A DNA stretch of 9,389 nucleotides, taken from assembly GCA_964371195.1 (NCBI GenBank), contig CAYJLD010000079.1, positions 1 through 9,389 of the forward strand, given 5' to 3'. Numbering within the stretch: the stretch's first letter is position 1; every line of letters begins with the position of its first letter. The notes below the pieces were generated by a model that was not told the DNA's origin, made no database searches, and worked only from the letters and a program-made list of their open reading frames with translations. Source of the DNA: CAYJAD01 sp964371195 (GTDB lineage: Bacteria > Desulfobacterota > Desulfovibrionia > Desulfovibrionales > Desulfovibrionaceae). Made by a program: the position numbers and the translations under genes. Below are positions 1-5,900 of this stretch, piece by piece.

Positions 1-34
1 GTTGCTTGCTAGCCATGCACCACCTCGCTTGCTT

Positions 35-54
35 TTATCACACCATTATCACAC
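35..54 (+). repeat. Tandem pair of TTATCACAC, left copy
   Basis: TTATCACAC occurs at 35-43 and again at 46-54, start to start 11 bp, about one helical turn. The same arrangement recurs at 192-212. A protein binding site on one face of the helix is an inference; the repeat itself is plain in the sequence. Confidence 0.6.
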
Positions 55-138
55 GCTTATAATTAACATATTGAATATATACGTTTTTACAGCCTTTGTA
101 TGTGTTTCTTGGGTTTTGTTGTTTGCATGTGTGATATG

Positions 139-154
139 TAAAGTATATACTTTA
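139..154. repeat. 16-bp perfect palindrome TAAAGTATATACTTTA
   Basis: TAAAGTATATACTTTA equals its own reverse complement. A degenerate copy, TAAAGTATATGTTTTA, sits at 172-187, 33 bp downstream. Both lie between the two TTATCACAC pairs. The symmetry would suit a homodimeric DNA-binding protein, but AT-rich sequence produces such palindromes readily, so function is uncertain. Confidence 0.5.
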
Positions 155-191
155 TATTTGCTTGATTTTATTAAAGTATATGTTTTAATCT

Positions 192-212
192 TTATCACAC
201 CATTTATCACAC
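192..212 (+). repeat. Tandem pair of TTATCACAC, right copy
   Basis: TTATCACAC occurs at 192-200 and 204-212, start to start 12 bp. It repeats the left pair at 35-54 in the same orientation, with one extra T in the linker. Between the two pairs, at 129-136, GTGTGATA forms an 8-of-9 match in the opposite orientation. Confidence 0.6.
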
Positions 213-245
213 ACAAGACAGAAATAAGCAGAAAATGAGAGAAAG

Positions 246-268
246 GCAATAAGTTTTTTACTCATTGC
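246..268 (-). terminator. Possible terminator after tRNA-Arg
   Basis: On the minus strand GCAATGAGT and ACTTATTGC form a 9-bp stem with a five-A loop, about 58 nt past the tRNA 3' end, followed by the pyrimidine-rich CTTTCTCTCATTTT. The one non-Watson-Crick pair is G-U in minus-strand RNA but A-C in plus-strand RNA, so the helix is intact only in the minus direction. The tail is not a clean U-run, so the call is moderate. Confidence 0.42.
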
Positions 269-326
269 TTTTCAAGTGATTTGCGGTGTAAACCGTTATT
301 ATATGAGGTTTTACAAGGCTTTTAAG

Positions 327-403
327 TGGTGCGCCCGCCAGGAATCGAACCTGGGGCCTACAGCTTAGGAGGCTGTCGCTCTATCCAACTGAGCTACGAG
401 CGC
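327..403 (-). tRNA. tRNA-Arg (anticodon CCU)
   Basis: The minus strand folds as a full cloverleaf. The 7-bp acceptor is GCGCTCG with CGGGCGC (one G-U pair). The D arm is GCTC/GAGC. The anticodon stem is ACAGC/GCTGT around the loop CTCCTAA, giving anticodon CCU for AGG codons. The T arm is CCAGG/CCTGG around TTCGATT. Discriminator A (330) is followed by a genome-encoded CCA (327-329). The gene lies only 32 nt past the stop codon of the TPR-protein gene on the same strand, so it could be read through from that gene. The AT-rich spacer could also hold its own promoter. Confidence 0.96.
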
Positions 404-435
404 ATTGGTATGAAAAATGATATATAACTTTATAA

Positions 436-1182
436 TTATAAATTAATTTGAATTTTTTCTTGCCCTTTTAATGCTTTAGCGCGCTCGGCTTTTAATGCTT
501 CTAGCTTGCGGGCCTGTTTTTGTTCTGGGCTTTCAGCTTCTAGAACACGCAAATATTCTATATGTTTTAGTGCTTTATCGTGAACATTATTTTCTGGATT
601 AATGATTTGAGCTGTGAGTAAGTGTTGTTCAGCATCATCATAATTTCCCATATCCATCAGCACCCGAGCTGCATTAAAATGAGCATGATCATCGGTGGGT
701 GATAGATTTAGGGTGCGTTTGCAAAAGGCGAGAGCTTCTTCAAAATGTTTGCCTTTACGCAATTGCGTACCAAAATCAGCAAACATGTGTTTATGTTCTG
801 GAACAATGCCCTCTTCTACTTGAGCTAAGTTTTTTAGTGCTAAAATAGCTGATTCTTGAGCATTTTGGCGACGCATGCGCACCATGGCTTTTCTAAATTG
901 TTCGCGCATGGTGCTTTCAATGTTTTCTGGATTTAAAACATCTTCTAAGGTAGTTTTAGGGGCAGCCCCTCGACGTGCAGAAGGAACTTGCTTCATGTCC
1001 GGTTCATGAGTGAACATGGACTTAAAGCTCATACCATCAATAGTTCTTAATAAGTCTACAGGATTAAAACCACGATCAAGTTTTTGAACACTGTAGAGGT
1101 TATTTTTAGTCCACGCGAAATAATAAATCTTAACACCACCTGGTGATAAGCGAGAATATACTCCAAGAAATTTTTTATCCAT
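436..1182 (-). CDS. TPR-repeat protein of unknown role
   Basis: A 248-residue protein with no signal peptide or membrane segment, so probably cytoplasmic. The N-terminal ~60 residues (FLGVYSRLSPGGVKIYYFAW) look like a small beta-rich domain I cannot name. Residues 85-125 are charged and helical. Two tetratricopeptide-like repeats occupy about 131-198, with the typical spacing of small and aromatic residues (FEEALAFCKRTLNLSP, then NYDDAEQHLLTAQIINP). The tail, 212-245, is a Lys/Glu/Ala-rich helix, probably coiled-coil. TPRs mediate protein contacts; the partner is unknown. The start is the ATG at 1182, which has GGAG (1188-1191) 5 nt upstream. The in-frame ATG eight codons earlier has no ribosome binding site. 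The gene stands alone upstream of tRNA-Arg. Similar TPR proteins are, from memory, common in Desulfovibrio relatives. Confidence 0.82.
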   Translation of the reverse strand: MDKKFLGVYSRLSPGGVKIYYFAWTKNNLYSVQKLDRGFNPVDLLRTIDGMSFKSMFTHEPDMKQVPSARRGAAPKTTLEDVLNPENIESTMREQFRKAMVRMRRQNAQESAILALKNLAQVEEGIVPEHKHMFADFGTQLRKGKHFEEALAFCKRTLNLSPTDDHAHFNAARVLMDMGNYDDAEQHLLTAQIINPENNVHDKALKHIEYLRVLEAESPEQKQARKLEALKAERAKALKGQEKIQINL

Positions 1183-1256
1183 GTGAACTCCAAGGTCGTA
1201 CAACATAAATCATTGCTATATAATACATTTTACATTATGTCGTTACGCTTGAGTGT

Positions 1257-1286
1257 ATGATAGTGCGTTTTATCTACTGGCGTCAA
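1257..1286 (-). promoter_or_regulatory. Sigma-70-like promoter of the TPR gene
   Basis: On the minus strand TTGACG (1286-1281) is followed by an 18-bp spacer and TATCAT (1262-1257). Each hexamer matches five of six consensus positions. Transcription would start near 1250, leaving an untranslated leader of about 68 nt before the ATG at 1182. Confidence 0.55.
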
Positions 1287-1400
1287 GTAACTTTTTTGTG
1301 ACAATTAATTGGCTTTTAATAGTTTGCCTTTGAATATAAAATTTAAATTAATATTACTAAAGTTAACTTTTTCAGAGCTCAATCCTTGATATTGTGTATT

Positions 1401-1438
1401 ATAAAAACCAAGCCTATGCTTTTTTACATAGGCTTGGT
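1401..1438 (-). terminator. Rho-independent terminator of the crotonase gene
   Basis: A perfect 12-bp stem, ACCAAGCCTATG (1407-1418) with CATAGGCTTGGT (1427-1438), encloses an 8-nt loop. Read on the minus strand, it is followed directly by TTTTTAT (1406-1401). It lies 63 nt beyond the stop codon of the crotonase-family gene. On the plus strand no U-run follows, so it is directional. Confidence 0.85.
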
Positions 1439-1501
1439 AGCTAAATTTAGTTTATGTTGTTGTTATTTTAAATACAAAAAGCTTTATTATAATATGAATT
1501 T

Positions 1502-2344
1502 TTATTGAACTTCTTGCAATTTGATAAGGGCATCATTGAAATTACGTTGATTTTCCAAATCATTTTGGAAGTCTGTCTCATAGGCCAAGGTGAAGCGGCG
1601 TATGGCTGGAGTTGTGCTTGTGGCTTGATAAAGCCAATAAGCCTCTTCCTTGAGAGCCTTGGTAATGGGTAGATCTATAGACACATAGACAGCTTGTTTG
1701 CATGCATTAATAGAATCAGCAGGAAAGCAAGCAATTCGTTCTGCCAATTCTTGCACATATGGTCCAATGACATCTGCTTCCAGGGCTTTATTAATTGTTC
1801 CGTAGCGTTCAGCTGTATCAGCATCAAAGTCGCGCCCACTTAAGATAATTTCCAAAGCTCGCCCAAGCCCAGCTTGCCGTGCCATACGTGAAGCACCACC
1901 ACCACAAGGCAAAATACCCATGCCAACTTCCATTTGCATAAAGATAGCCTTACCCCGTGTTGCAAAGCGCATATCACAAGCTAAAGCGAATTCATGTCCA
2001 CCCCCTCTAGCAAAGCCTTCAATTTTAGCTATGGTGGCTTGAGGTAACTTTGAAATGCGTTCTAATGTTTTTTGTAGGTAGAGTAGTGTAACTTCATCGC
2101 GGCTAACAGGTTGTGTAGACATATCTTTTAAGAAAGTGATGTCCGCATGAGCTACAAAAATTTCTGGATTTGCAGATTGAAACACAACAACCTTATGTGA
2201 TTTATCATTTTCAAGATTTTGAGCCAACTCATTTAGATCATCTAACATTGCTATGCCTTGGATATTAACTGGTGGATAGTCAAAAGTAATCCACATGACA
2301 CCTTGGCTAGATGCAGTTGTAAATGTAGTATATTTTTTATTCAT
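1502..2344 (-). CDS. Enoyl-CoA hydratase/isomerase (crotonase) family protein
   Basis: A 280-residue crotonase-fold enzyme, about normal for the family, expected to act on an acyl-CoA thioester in the cytoplasm. Oxyanion-hole elements are visible as EIFVAHADI (61-69) and GFARGGGHEFALACD (110-124). Glu118 aligns with crotonase Glu144. Glu139, in QMEVGMGILPCGGG, aligns with Glu164, although the spacing is one residue longer than in rat crotonase. Both catalytic acids are therefore kept and hydration is possible. The FVAHAD and SGRDFDADTAERYG motifs recall a widespread subfamily without an assigned substrate, so I give no gene symbol. The start is supported by GGAGA about 6 nt upstream of the ATG. 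It stands alone with its own terminator and no beta-oxidation neighbours. Inverted repeats lie upstream, at 2368-2389 and 2396-2427. Confidence 0.88.
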   Translation of the reverse strand: MNKKYTTFTTASSQGVMWITFDYPPVNIQGIAMLDDLNELAQNLENDKSHKVVVFQSANPEIFVAHADITFLKDMSTQPVSRDEVTLLYLQKTLERISKLPQATIAKIEGFARGGGHEFALACDMRFATRGKAIFMQMEVGMGILPCGGGASRMARQAGLGRALEIILSGRDFDADTAERYGTINKALEADVIGPYVQELAERIACFPADSINACKQAVYVSIDLPITKALKEEAYWLYQATSTTPAIRRFTLAYETDFQNDLENQRNFNDALIKLQEVQ

Positions 2345-2367
2345 TATTATTCTCCATAAAATTTATG

Positions 2368-2389
2368 TGGTTTAGATAAACGTAAACCA
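2368..2389. repeat. Inverted repeat in the crotonase-gene leader
   Basis: TGGTTTA (2368-2374) and TAAACCA (2383-2389) are perfect 7-bp inverted arms around 8 nt, 24 nt upstream of the crotonase start codon. It could be a dyad operator or an RNA hairpin in the leader. Its position upstream of an isolated acyl-CoA enzyme gene suggests regulation, but that is inference. Confidence 0.45.
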
Positions 2390-2395
2390 GATTTT

Positions 2396-2427
2396 TATTT
2401 GACATATTCTTAGAAATTTATCAAATA
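2396..2427. repeat. Second inverted repeat upstream of the crotonase gene
   Basis: TATTTGA (2396-2402) and TCAAATA (2421-2427) are perfect 7-bp inverted arms separated by 18 nt, just upstream of the 2368-2389 repeat. On the minus strand a weak promoter-like TTGATA-17-CAAATA overlaps it, so the arms may partly reflect promoter elements rather than an operator. Confidence 0.35.
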
Positions 2428-2496
2428 AAAAAATAAAATATTTAGATAGTTACATACAAAATGAGTTTATGAAGATAAAGAATGATAAGGATAGTT

Positions 2497-2553
2497 AAAA
2501 AAAAAAATAAAAAAAAGCCCTCAGCTTGGCCTAACCAAATACTGAGGGCTTTT
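2497..2553 (-). terminator. Strong rho-independent terminator after the UXS gene
   Basis: A 12-bp stem, AAAAGCCCTCAG (2513-2524) with CTGAGGGCTTTT (2542-2553), encloses a 17-nt loop that itself contains TTGG/CCAA. On the minus strand it runs into a 20-nt T-tract with a single interruption (2516-2497). It lies 18 nt past the UDP-glucuronate decarboxylase stop codon. The reverse direction has only TTTTAT, so the minus strand is the intended one. Confidence 0.92.
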
Positions 2554-2571
2554 ATGATAAATGCAGAAATT

Positions 2572-3516
2572 TTATTTTAAAAATTCAGCAAAATAGGCAA
2601 TAGTTTTTTCAAGGCCTTCTTGTAAAGGTACCCTAGGTTCCCACCCAAGCTCTTGTTTAGCCAAACTAATATCAGGTTGGCGTTGTTTTGGATCATCATC
2701 TGGCAATGGAACATTTATAATTTTTGACTTACTTCCTATCATTTCTACCACTTGAGTGGCCAATTCTCCAATGGTAAATTCACCTGGATTACCCATGTTC
2801 ATGGGGCCTACAAAGTCGCTAGGTGAGCCCATAAATCTTACCATTAGCTCAATTAAGTCATCAATATAACAAAAAGAACGTGTTTGTGAACCATCACCAT
2901 AAATGGTTATATCTTTTCCTTGCAAAGCCTGCATAATAAAGTTTGAAACAACACGTCCATCATTTGGATGCATGCGTGGCCCGTAAGTATTAAACAATCT
3001 ACCTACTTTTATGGGTAGATTATGCTGTCGATAATAGGCAAAAAACAATGACTCAGCGCAGCGTTTACCTTCATCATAGCAAGACCTAGTGCCTATAGGA
3101 TTGACATTACCCCAATAATTTTCTTTCTGGGGATGTACATCTGGATCACCATAAACTTCAGATGTGGAAGCTTGGAAAATACGTGCACGTAAACGTTTAG
3201 CAAGGCCTAACGTATTAATGGCGCCATGAACGCATGTTTTAATGGTTTGCACTGGATCATGCTGGTAATGAATGGGAGATGCAGGGCAAGCTAAGTTATA
3301 TATTTCATCAACTTCCACATATAGTGGGAAGGTAATATCGTGACGTATTAGTTCAAAACATTTATGGTCTAATAGATGTTCAACATTTTGGCGTGCACTG
3401 GTGAAGAAGTTATCGGCACATACCACTTCGTGTCCATCATTTAATAGACGTTCACAAAGGTGTGAACCAACAAATCCAGCACCACCTGTTACAAGAATAC
3501 GTTTGCGTAAATGCAT
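2572..3516 (-). CDS. UDP-glucuronate decarboxylase (UDP-xylose synthase)
   Basis: A 314-residue extended short-chain dehydrogenase/reductase, normal length for the soluble bacterial enzyme. It would oxidise UDP-glucuronate with bound NAD+, decarboxylate it and reduce the 4-keto intermediate to UDP-xylose in the cytoplasm. The NAD site is GGAGFVGSH (11-19). The catalytic set is T118-S119-E120 in STSEVYGDP and Tyr147/Lys151 in SCYDEGKR. The family hallmarks LFNTYGPRMHPNDGRVVSNF, DGSQTRSFCYIDDL and NPGEFT are all present, which separates it from generic epimerases. AGGAG (3526-3522) sits 5 nt before the ATG. It follows the aminotransferase gene by 26 nt in one unit and ends at a strong terminator. 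No glycosyltransferase that would use UDP-xylose is in view. UDP-4-keto-pentose as an alternative product cannot be excluded from sequence alone. Confidence 0.93.
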   Translation of the reverse strand: MHLRKRILVTGGAGFVGSHLCERLLNDGHEVVCADNFFTSARQNVEHLLDHKCFELIRHDITFPLYVEVDEIYNLACPASPIHYQHDPVQTIKTCVHGAINTLGLAKRLRARIFQASTSEVYGDPDVHPQKENYWGNVNPIGTRSCYDEGKRCAESLFFAYYRQHNLPIKVGRLFNTYGPRMHPNDGRVVSNFIMQALQGKDITIYGDGSQTRSFCYIDDLIELMVRFMGSPSDFVGPMNMGNPGEFTIGELATQVVEMIGSKSKIINVPLPDDDPKQRQPDISLAKQELGWEPRVPLQEGLEKTIAYFAEFLK

Positions 3517-3542
3517 ATACTCTCCTCAATATATTAAGTATA

Positions 3543-4727
3543 TTATTTTGCTATGGCCTTGGCAAAGGCAGGTCCAGCGTTTAAAATGGTTTGTTCATTA
3601 ACACAAAAAGCTAGACGAAAATGCCCCTTACACCCAAAACCAGAACCTGGAACAGCTAATATGTTGTTTTCAAGCAGTTTATTTACAAAGGCTACGTCAT
3701 CTCCGCCTGGAGCTTTAGGGAAAAAGTAAAAAGCACCCTTAGGCATTTGAAATTCATAACCAGCTTCGCTAAGCACTTTTGCCATGGCATTACGTCTGCT
3801 TGCGTATACATTTACATCTACTTGAGAACCAAGGGCTGCAGCCATTAGATGCTGACCAACTACAGGCGGGTTAACATAGCCCAAAATGCGATTGGTTAGC
3901 AAAAGTGCACCCATTAGTGTATTAGCTTCTTCAAGTAATGGAGATATAATCACATATCCTAAACGTTCGCCAGGTAAAGAAAGATTTTTAGAAAAAGAAC
4001 TTACTACCACAGCATGCTTATAAAGTGGCAAAACAGAAGGTATTTCCACGTCATCAAAAGCTAAAAAACGATATGGTTCATCAGACACTAACCATATGGG
4101 TTTATTAAATTTATCTGAGCAACGTTTTAATACATCAATAATGCCTTGAATTTCTTGCTTTGAATAAACAACTCCTGTGGGGTTGTTGGGTGAATTAATT
4201 ATTAAAACACGTGTTTTTTCAGTAATTGCGGCTTCTAGTGCTTCAAGGTTTGGCGCAAAGGTATCTGGCATGGTTGGCACAGAGCTAAACGAAGCATTAT
4301 GATTTTCAGCATAAAATCCGTATTCAACAAAATATGGGGCAAAAGCTAGCACTTCTTCGTCCATATCTAACACAGCACGGAAAAAAGCATTAAGGCCACC
4401 AGCTGCACCACAACTTAAAATCACATGATCAGCCGAGAGGGCAATTCCTTGCTCAATACTTAAATATTCTGCAAGTTTTTCTCTAGCCCAAGGGTAGCCA
4501 CCATTGGACATATATCCAAATGAAAAAGGTTCATGAGCATGTTCACTTAAAGTTGTCAGTCCCTTAGCAATACTAGATGGCGGTGGTAGGTCGGGATTTC
4601 CAAGGCTGAAATCATAAACATTTTCAGCACCAAATTGCGCCTTAAGTTGAGCTCCAGCTTCAAACATGCGCCTAATCCATGAAGAATTTTCCATGTAGCC
4701 AGCTACACGTTTTGATAAAATGGACAT
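3543..4727 (-). CDS. PLP-dependent class I/II aminotransferase
   Basis: A 394-residue fold-type I aminotransferase, cytoplasmic, transferring an amino group between an amino acid and a 2-oxo acid. The PLP-binding landmarks are present: NSPNNPTG (178-185), the pyridine-nitrogen Asp216 with Tyr219 in SDEPY, and Schiff-base Lys247 in SSFSKNLSLPGERLGY. Arg371 in GHFRLAF is the expected substrate-carboxylate ligand. The N-terminal MENSSWIRRMFEAG and YDFSLGNPDLPPP belong to a group usually annotated only as aspartate/tyrosine/aromatic-type aminotransferase, so the substrate is unresolved. The start is the ATG at 4727, with AAAAAGGAG ending 5 nt upstream. A TTG six codons earlier would place that Shine-Dalgarno sequence inside the gene and was rejected. 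It is the first gene of a unit with the UXS gene. It is not of the DegT/ArnB sugar-aminotransferase type, so linkage to sugar metabolism is not implied. Confidence 0.9.
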   Translation of the reverse strand: MSILSKRVAGYMENSSWIRRMFEAGAQLKAQFGAENVYDFSLGNPDLPPPSSIAKGLTTLSEHAHEPFSFGYMSNGGYPWAREKLAEYLSIEQGIALSADHVILSCGAAGGLNAFFRAVLDMDEEVLAFAPYFVEYGFYAENHNASFSSVPTMPDTFAPNLEALEAAITEKTRVLIINSPNNPTGVVYSKQEIQGIIDVLKRCSDKFNKPIWLVSDEPYRFLAFDDVEIPSVLPLYKHAVVVSSFSKNLSLPGERLGYVIISPLLEEANTLMGALLLTNRILGYVNPPVVGQHLMAAALGSQVDVNVYASRRNAMAKVLSEAGYEFQMPKGAFYFFPKAPGGDDVAFVNKLLENNILAVPGSGFGCKGHFRLAFCVNEQTILNAGPAFAKAIAK

Positions 4728-4759
4728 ATATACTCCTTTTTGCAAATACTGAACAAATG

Positions 4760-4788
4760 ATTTTGCTTTTTTTGTGTTATAAAGTCAA
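4760..4788 (-). promoter_or_regulatory. Possible promoter of the aminotransferase-UXS unit
   Basis: On the minus strand TTGACT (4788-4783, five of six) is followed by a 17-bp spacer and CAAAAT (4765-4760, four of six). Transcription would start near 4753, about 25 nt before the ATG at 4727. Confidence 0.45.
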
Positions 4789-4909
4789 GTCTGGGAGCTT
4801 AAATTAAGATAGTTGCCATGAAAGATATGATAGTTTATAAGAAGTGGAGCTTTTGCATCATTTTTTATTTGGTCTTTATGCCTGTTAAACATGATGAATG
4901 TGTTATAAA

Positions 4910-4938
4910 TTGATTATAAACATAAATATGCATAATAT
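4910..4938 (+). promoter_or_regulatory. Possible promoter of the lipoprotein-pgpA unit
   Basis: TTGATT (4910-4915) is followed by a 17-bp spacer and TAATAT (4933-4938). A short palindrome, GCTATT-A-AATAGC (4958-4970), lies just past the expected start of transcription and could be an operator or chance. The surrounding sequence is very AT-rich, which lowers specificity. Confidence 0.4.
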
Positions 4939-4998
4939 TGAAATTAAGTTTATGTTAGCTATTAAATAGCATTTAAGTATCCTTTTGGGGAGGAAGTC

Positions 4999-5397
4999 AT
5001 GCGGTTTTTATTATTGGCTCTTATGAGCGTATTTTGTGTTGTTGGTTGTGCCACTACTCAAGAAAATGTTAGCGATATGGATGTGTACGCTGAGATTAGT
5101 GAGATACATCGTTGCTCGCGCATTTCGCCTGAAATTGAAGTGAGTGATTATCCAAAAGACACTGTACTTTTTGAGATTAGCTTGCAAGATAGAGCAGACA
5201 TTAGTCGCATACATGGTGGCGGAAGTTGGAAAAATGACGGCAGTGGTATTATCCCTGAAGGAGCGCTAACTCGTCACTACCTAGGAGCTTGCCCACCTGA
5301 AGATGATGATAGCCGCTCCTATCAATTTGTAGTTAAAGCTATGGGTGCTAACGGACAAGTTCTTGATGAAAATAAATATATATTTGAACAAGAATAA
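4999..5397 (+). CDS. Small PEBP-like lipoprotein
   Basis: A 132-residue prolipoprotein. Residues 1-16 are a signal peptide ending in the lipobox VVGC, with Cys17 the lipidated residue; Ala18 rather than Asp would favour outer-membrane sorting under the E. coli rule. The mature part has segments reminiscent of the phosphatidylethanolamine-binding (PEBP/YbhB) family: CSRISPEIEVSDYPKDT (39-55) resembles the family's CS..SPP...P.GT segment, and YLGACPPEDDDSRSYQFVVKAM (94-115) resembles Y.GPCPP....HRY.F.V.AL. The DPDAP and GxxxHW ligand-pocket motifs are missing and the protein is shorter than typical PEBPs, so this is a remote or reduced relative, from memory. GGGGAGGA lies 5 nt before the ATG, a strong site. 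pgpA follows after 20 nt, probably in the same transcript. Confidence 0.8.
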   Translation: MRFLLLALMSVFCVVGCATTQENVSDMDVYAEISEIHRCSRISPEIEVSDYPKDTVLFEISLQDRADISRIHGGGSWKNDGSGIIPEGALTRHYLGACPPEDDDSRSYQFVVKAMGANGQVLDENKYIFEQE

Positions 5398-5417
5398 TAT
5401 ATAATTAGGATAGAAAT

Positions 5418-5897
5418 ATGCAGCCAGCATTATTTTGGGGGCACAATGTGCGCGATGCTTTGTGCCTCTTTTTTTGCCGTGCAGGTGTTGCTGGTTTAGC
5501 TCCAGTTGCACCTGGTACATGGGGTTCGCTACTTGCAGCGGTTTTTGCACCAATATATTTTATACCCTTACCATTTACTGGGCGGGTCTTGGTATTAATA
5601 AGTATTTTTTTTGTAGGAGCTGTAGCCTCAAGTCATGCAGAAAAACTACTTTGCTGTAAGGATGCTTCACAAATAGTGATTGATGAAGTGTTGGGTCTTT
5701 GGCTTGTATTTTTACCTTTTGCCACCATAGATTTAAGCATATTGATAGCAGGCTTTGTGCTTTTTCGCTTTTTTGATATAGTTAAACCATGGCCCATAAG
5801 CAAAGCTGAGCATTGCATGCGCGACGGCTTTGGCATCATGATTGATGATGTCGTAGCTGGCATTATGGCCATGCTTTGCCTATGTATTCTTTATTAA
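5418..5897 (+). CDS. pgpA: Phosphatidylglycerophosphatase A
   Basis: A 159-residue inner-membrane enzyme that dephosphorylates phosphatidylglycerol phosphate to phosphatidylglycerol, the last step of PG synthesis. Family motifs appear in order: LAPVAPGTWGSLLA (27-40), KDASQIVIDEVLGLWL (81-96), FRFFDIVKPWPI (116-127) and DGFGIMIDDVVAGI (136-149). The acidic residues in IVIDE and MIDDV are the expected metal and phosphate ligands. Hydrophobic segments near 38-72, 92-118 and 140-158 fit a multi-pass membrane protein. The length matches the family. AGGA sits about 7 nt before the ATG. It follows the PEBP-like lipoprotein gene by 20 nt and converges with infA, the stop codons being only 3 nt apart. 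PG is the lipid donor for Lgt, encoded about 1 kb downstream on the other strand. Confidence 0.95.
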   Translation: MQPALFWGHNVRDALCLFFCRAGVAGLAPVAPGTWGSLLAAVFAPIYFIPLPFTGRVLVLISIFFVGAVASSHAEKLLCCKDASQIVIDEVLGLWLVFLPFATIDLSILIAGFVLFRFFDIVKPWPISKAEHCMRDGFGIMIDDVVAGIMAMLCLCILY

Positions 5898-5900
5898 AAA

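Larger units (their letters stand above)
1..326. other. Gene-free, repeat-rich intergenic region
   Basis: I see no credible gene here. Open frames exist on both strands, but they lack ribosome binding sites and read as low-complexity hydrophobic or AT-driven sequence. The stretch contains two pairs of TTATCACAC repeats, one inverted partial copy, a 16-bp palindrome with a degenerate copy, and a hairpin near 246-268. It lies downstream of a minus-strand tRNA gene. It may also serve as the upstream region of a gene beyond the left edge, which cannot be seen. Confidence 0.7.
1183..1501. other. Intergenic gap with a promoter and a terminator
   Basis: This 319-nt gap separates two minus-strand genes. 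It holds a sigma-70-like promoter for the TPR gene (1257-1286) and a hairpin terminator for the upstream crotonase gene (1401-1438). I see no small ORF or RNA gene in the remainder. Confidence 0.7.

Noticed and set aside
35..212. TTATCACAC repeats as DnaA boxes or a replication origin
   Set aside because: The consensus TTATCCACA differs in the key central positions, and no dnaA, dnaN or typical DNA-unwinding arrangement is in view.
2..238. A 78-codon plus-strand open frame encoding a hydrophobic peptide, open to the left edge
   Set aside because: It has no ribosome binding site, its hydrophobicity follows from T-rich sequence, and it runs through the repeats and the palindrome. A C-terminal gene fragment cannot be fully excluded, but nothing supports it.
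1183..1206. Longer TPR-protein start at the ATG at 1206
   Set aside because: No Shine-Dalgarno sequence precedes it, and the good GGAG serving the ATG at 1182 would lie inside the coding region.
4746..4998. A small RNA or riboswitch in the divergent gap between the aminotransferase and lipoprotein genes
   Set aside because: I found only promoter-like elements and a 13-nt palindrome. No extended helix or known aptamer pattern is visible by eye.
5435..5659. A 74-codon plus-strand frame inside pgpA
   Set aside because: It is out of frame with a convincing PgpA protein and is Cys/Trp-rich in the manner of a shadow frame.
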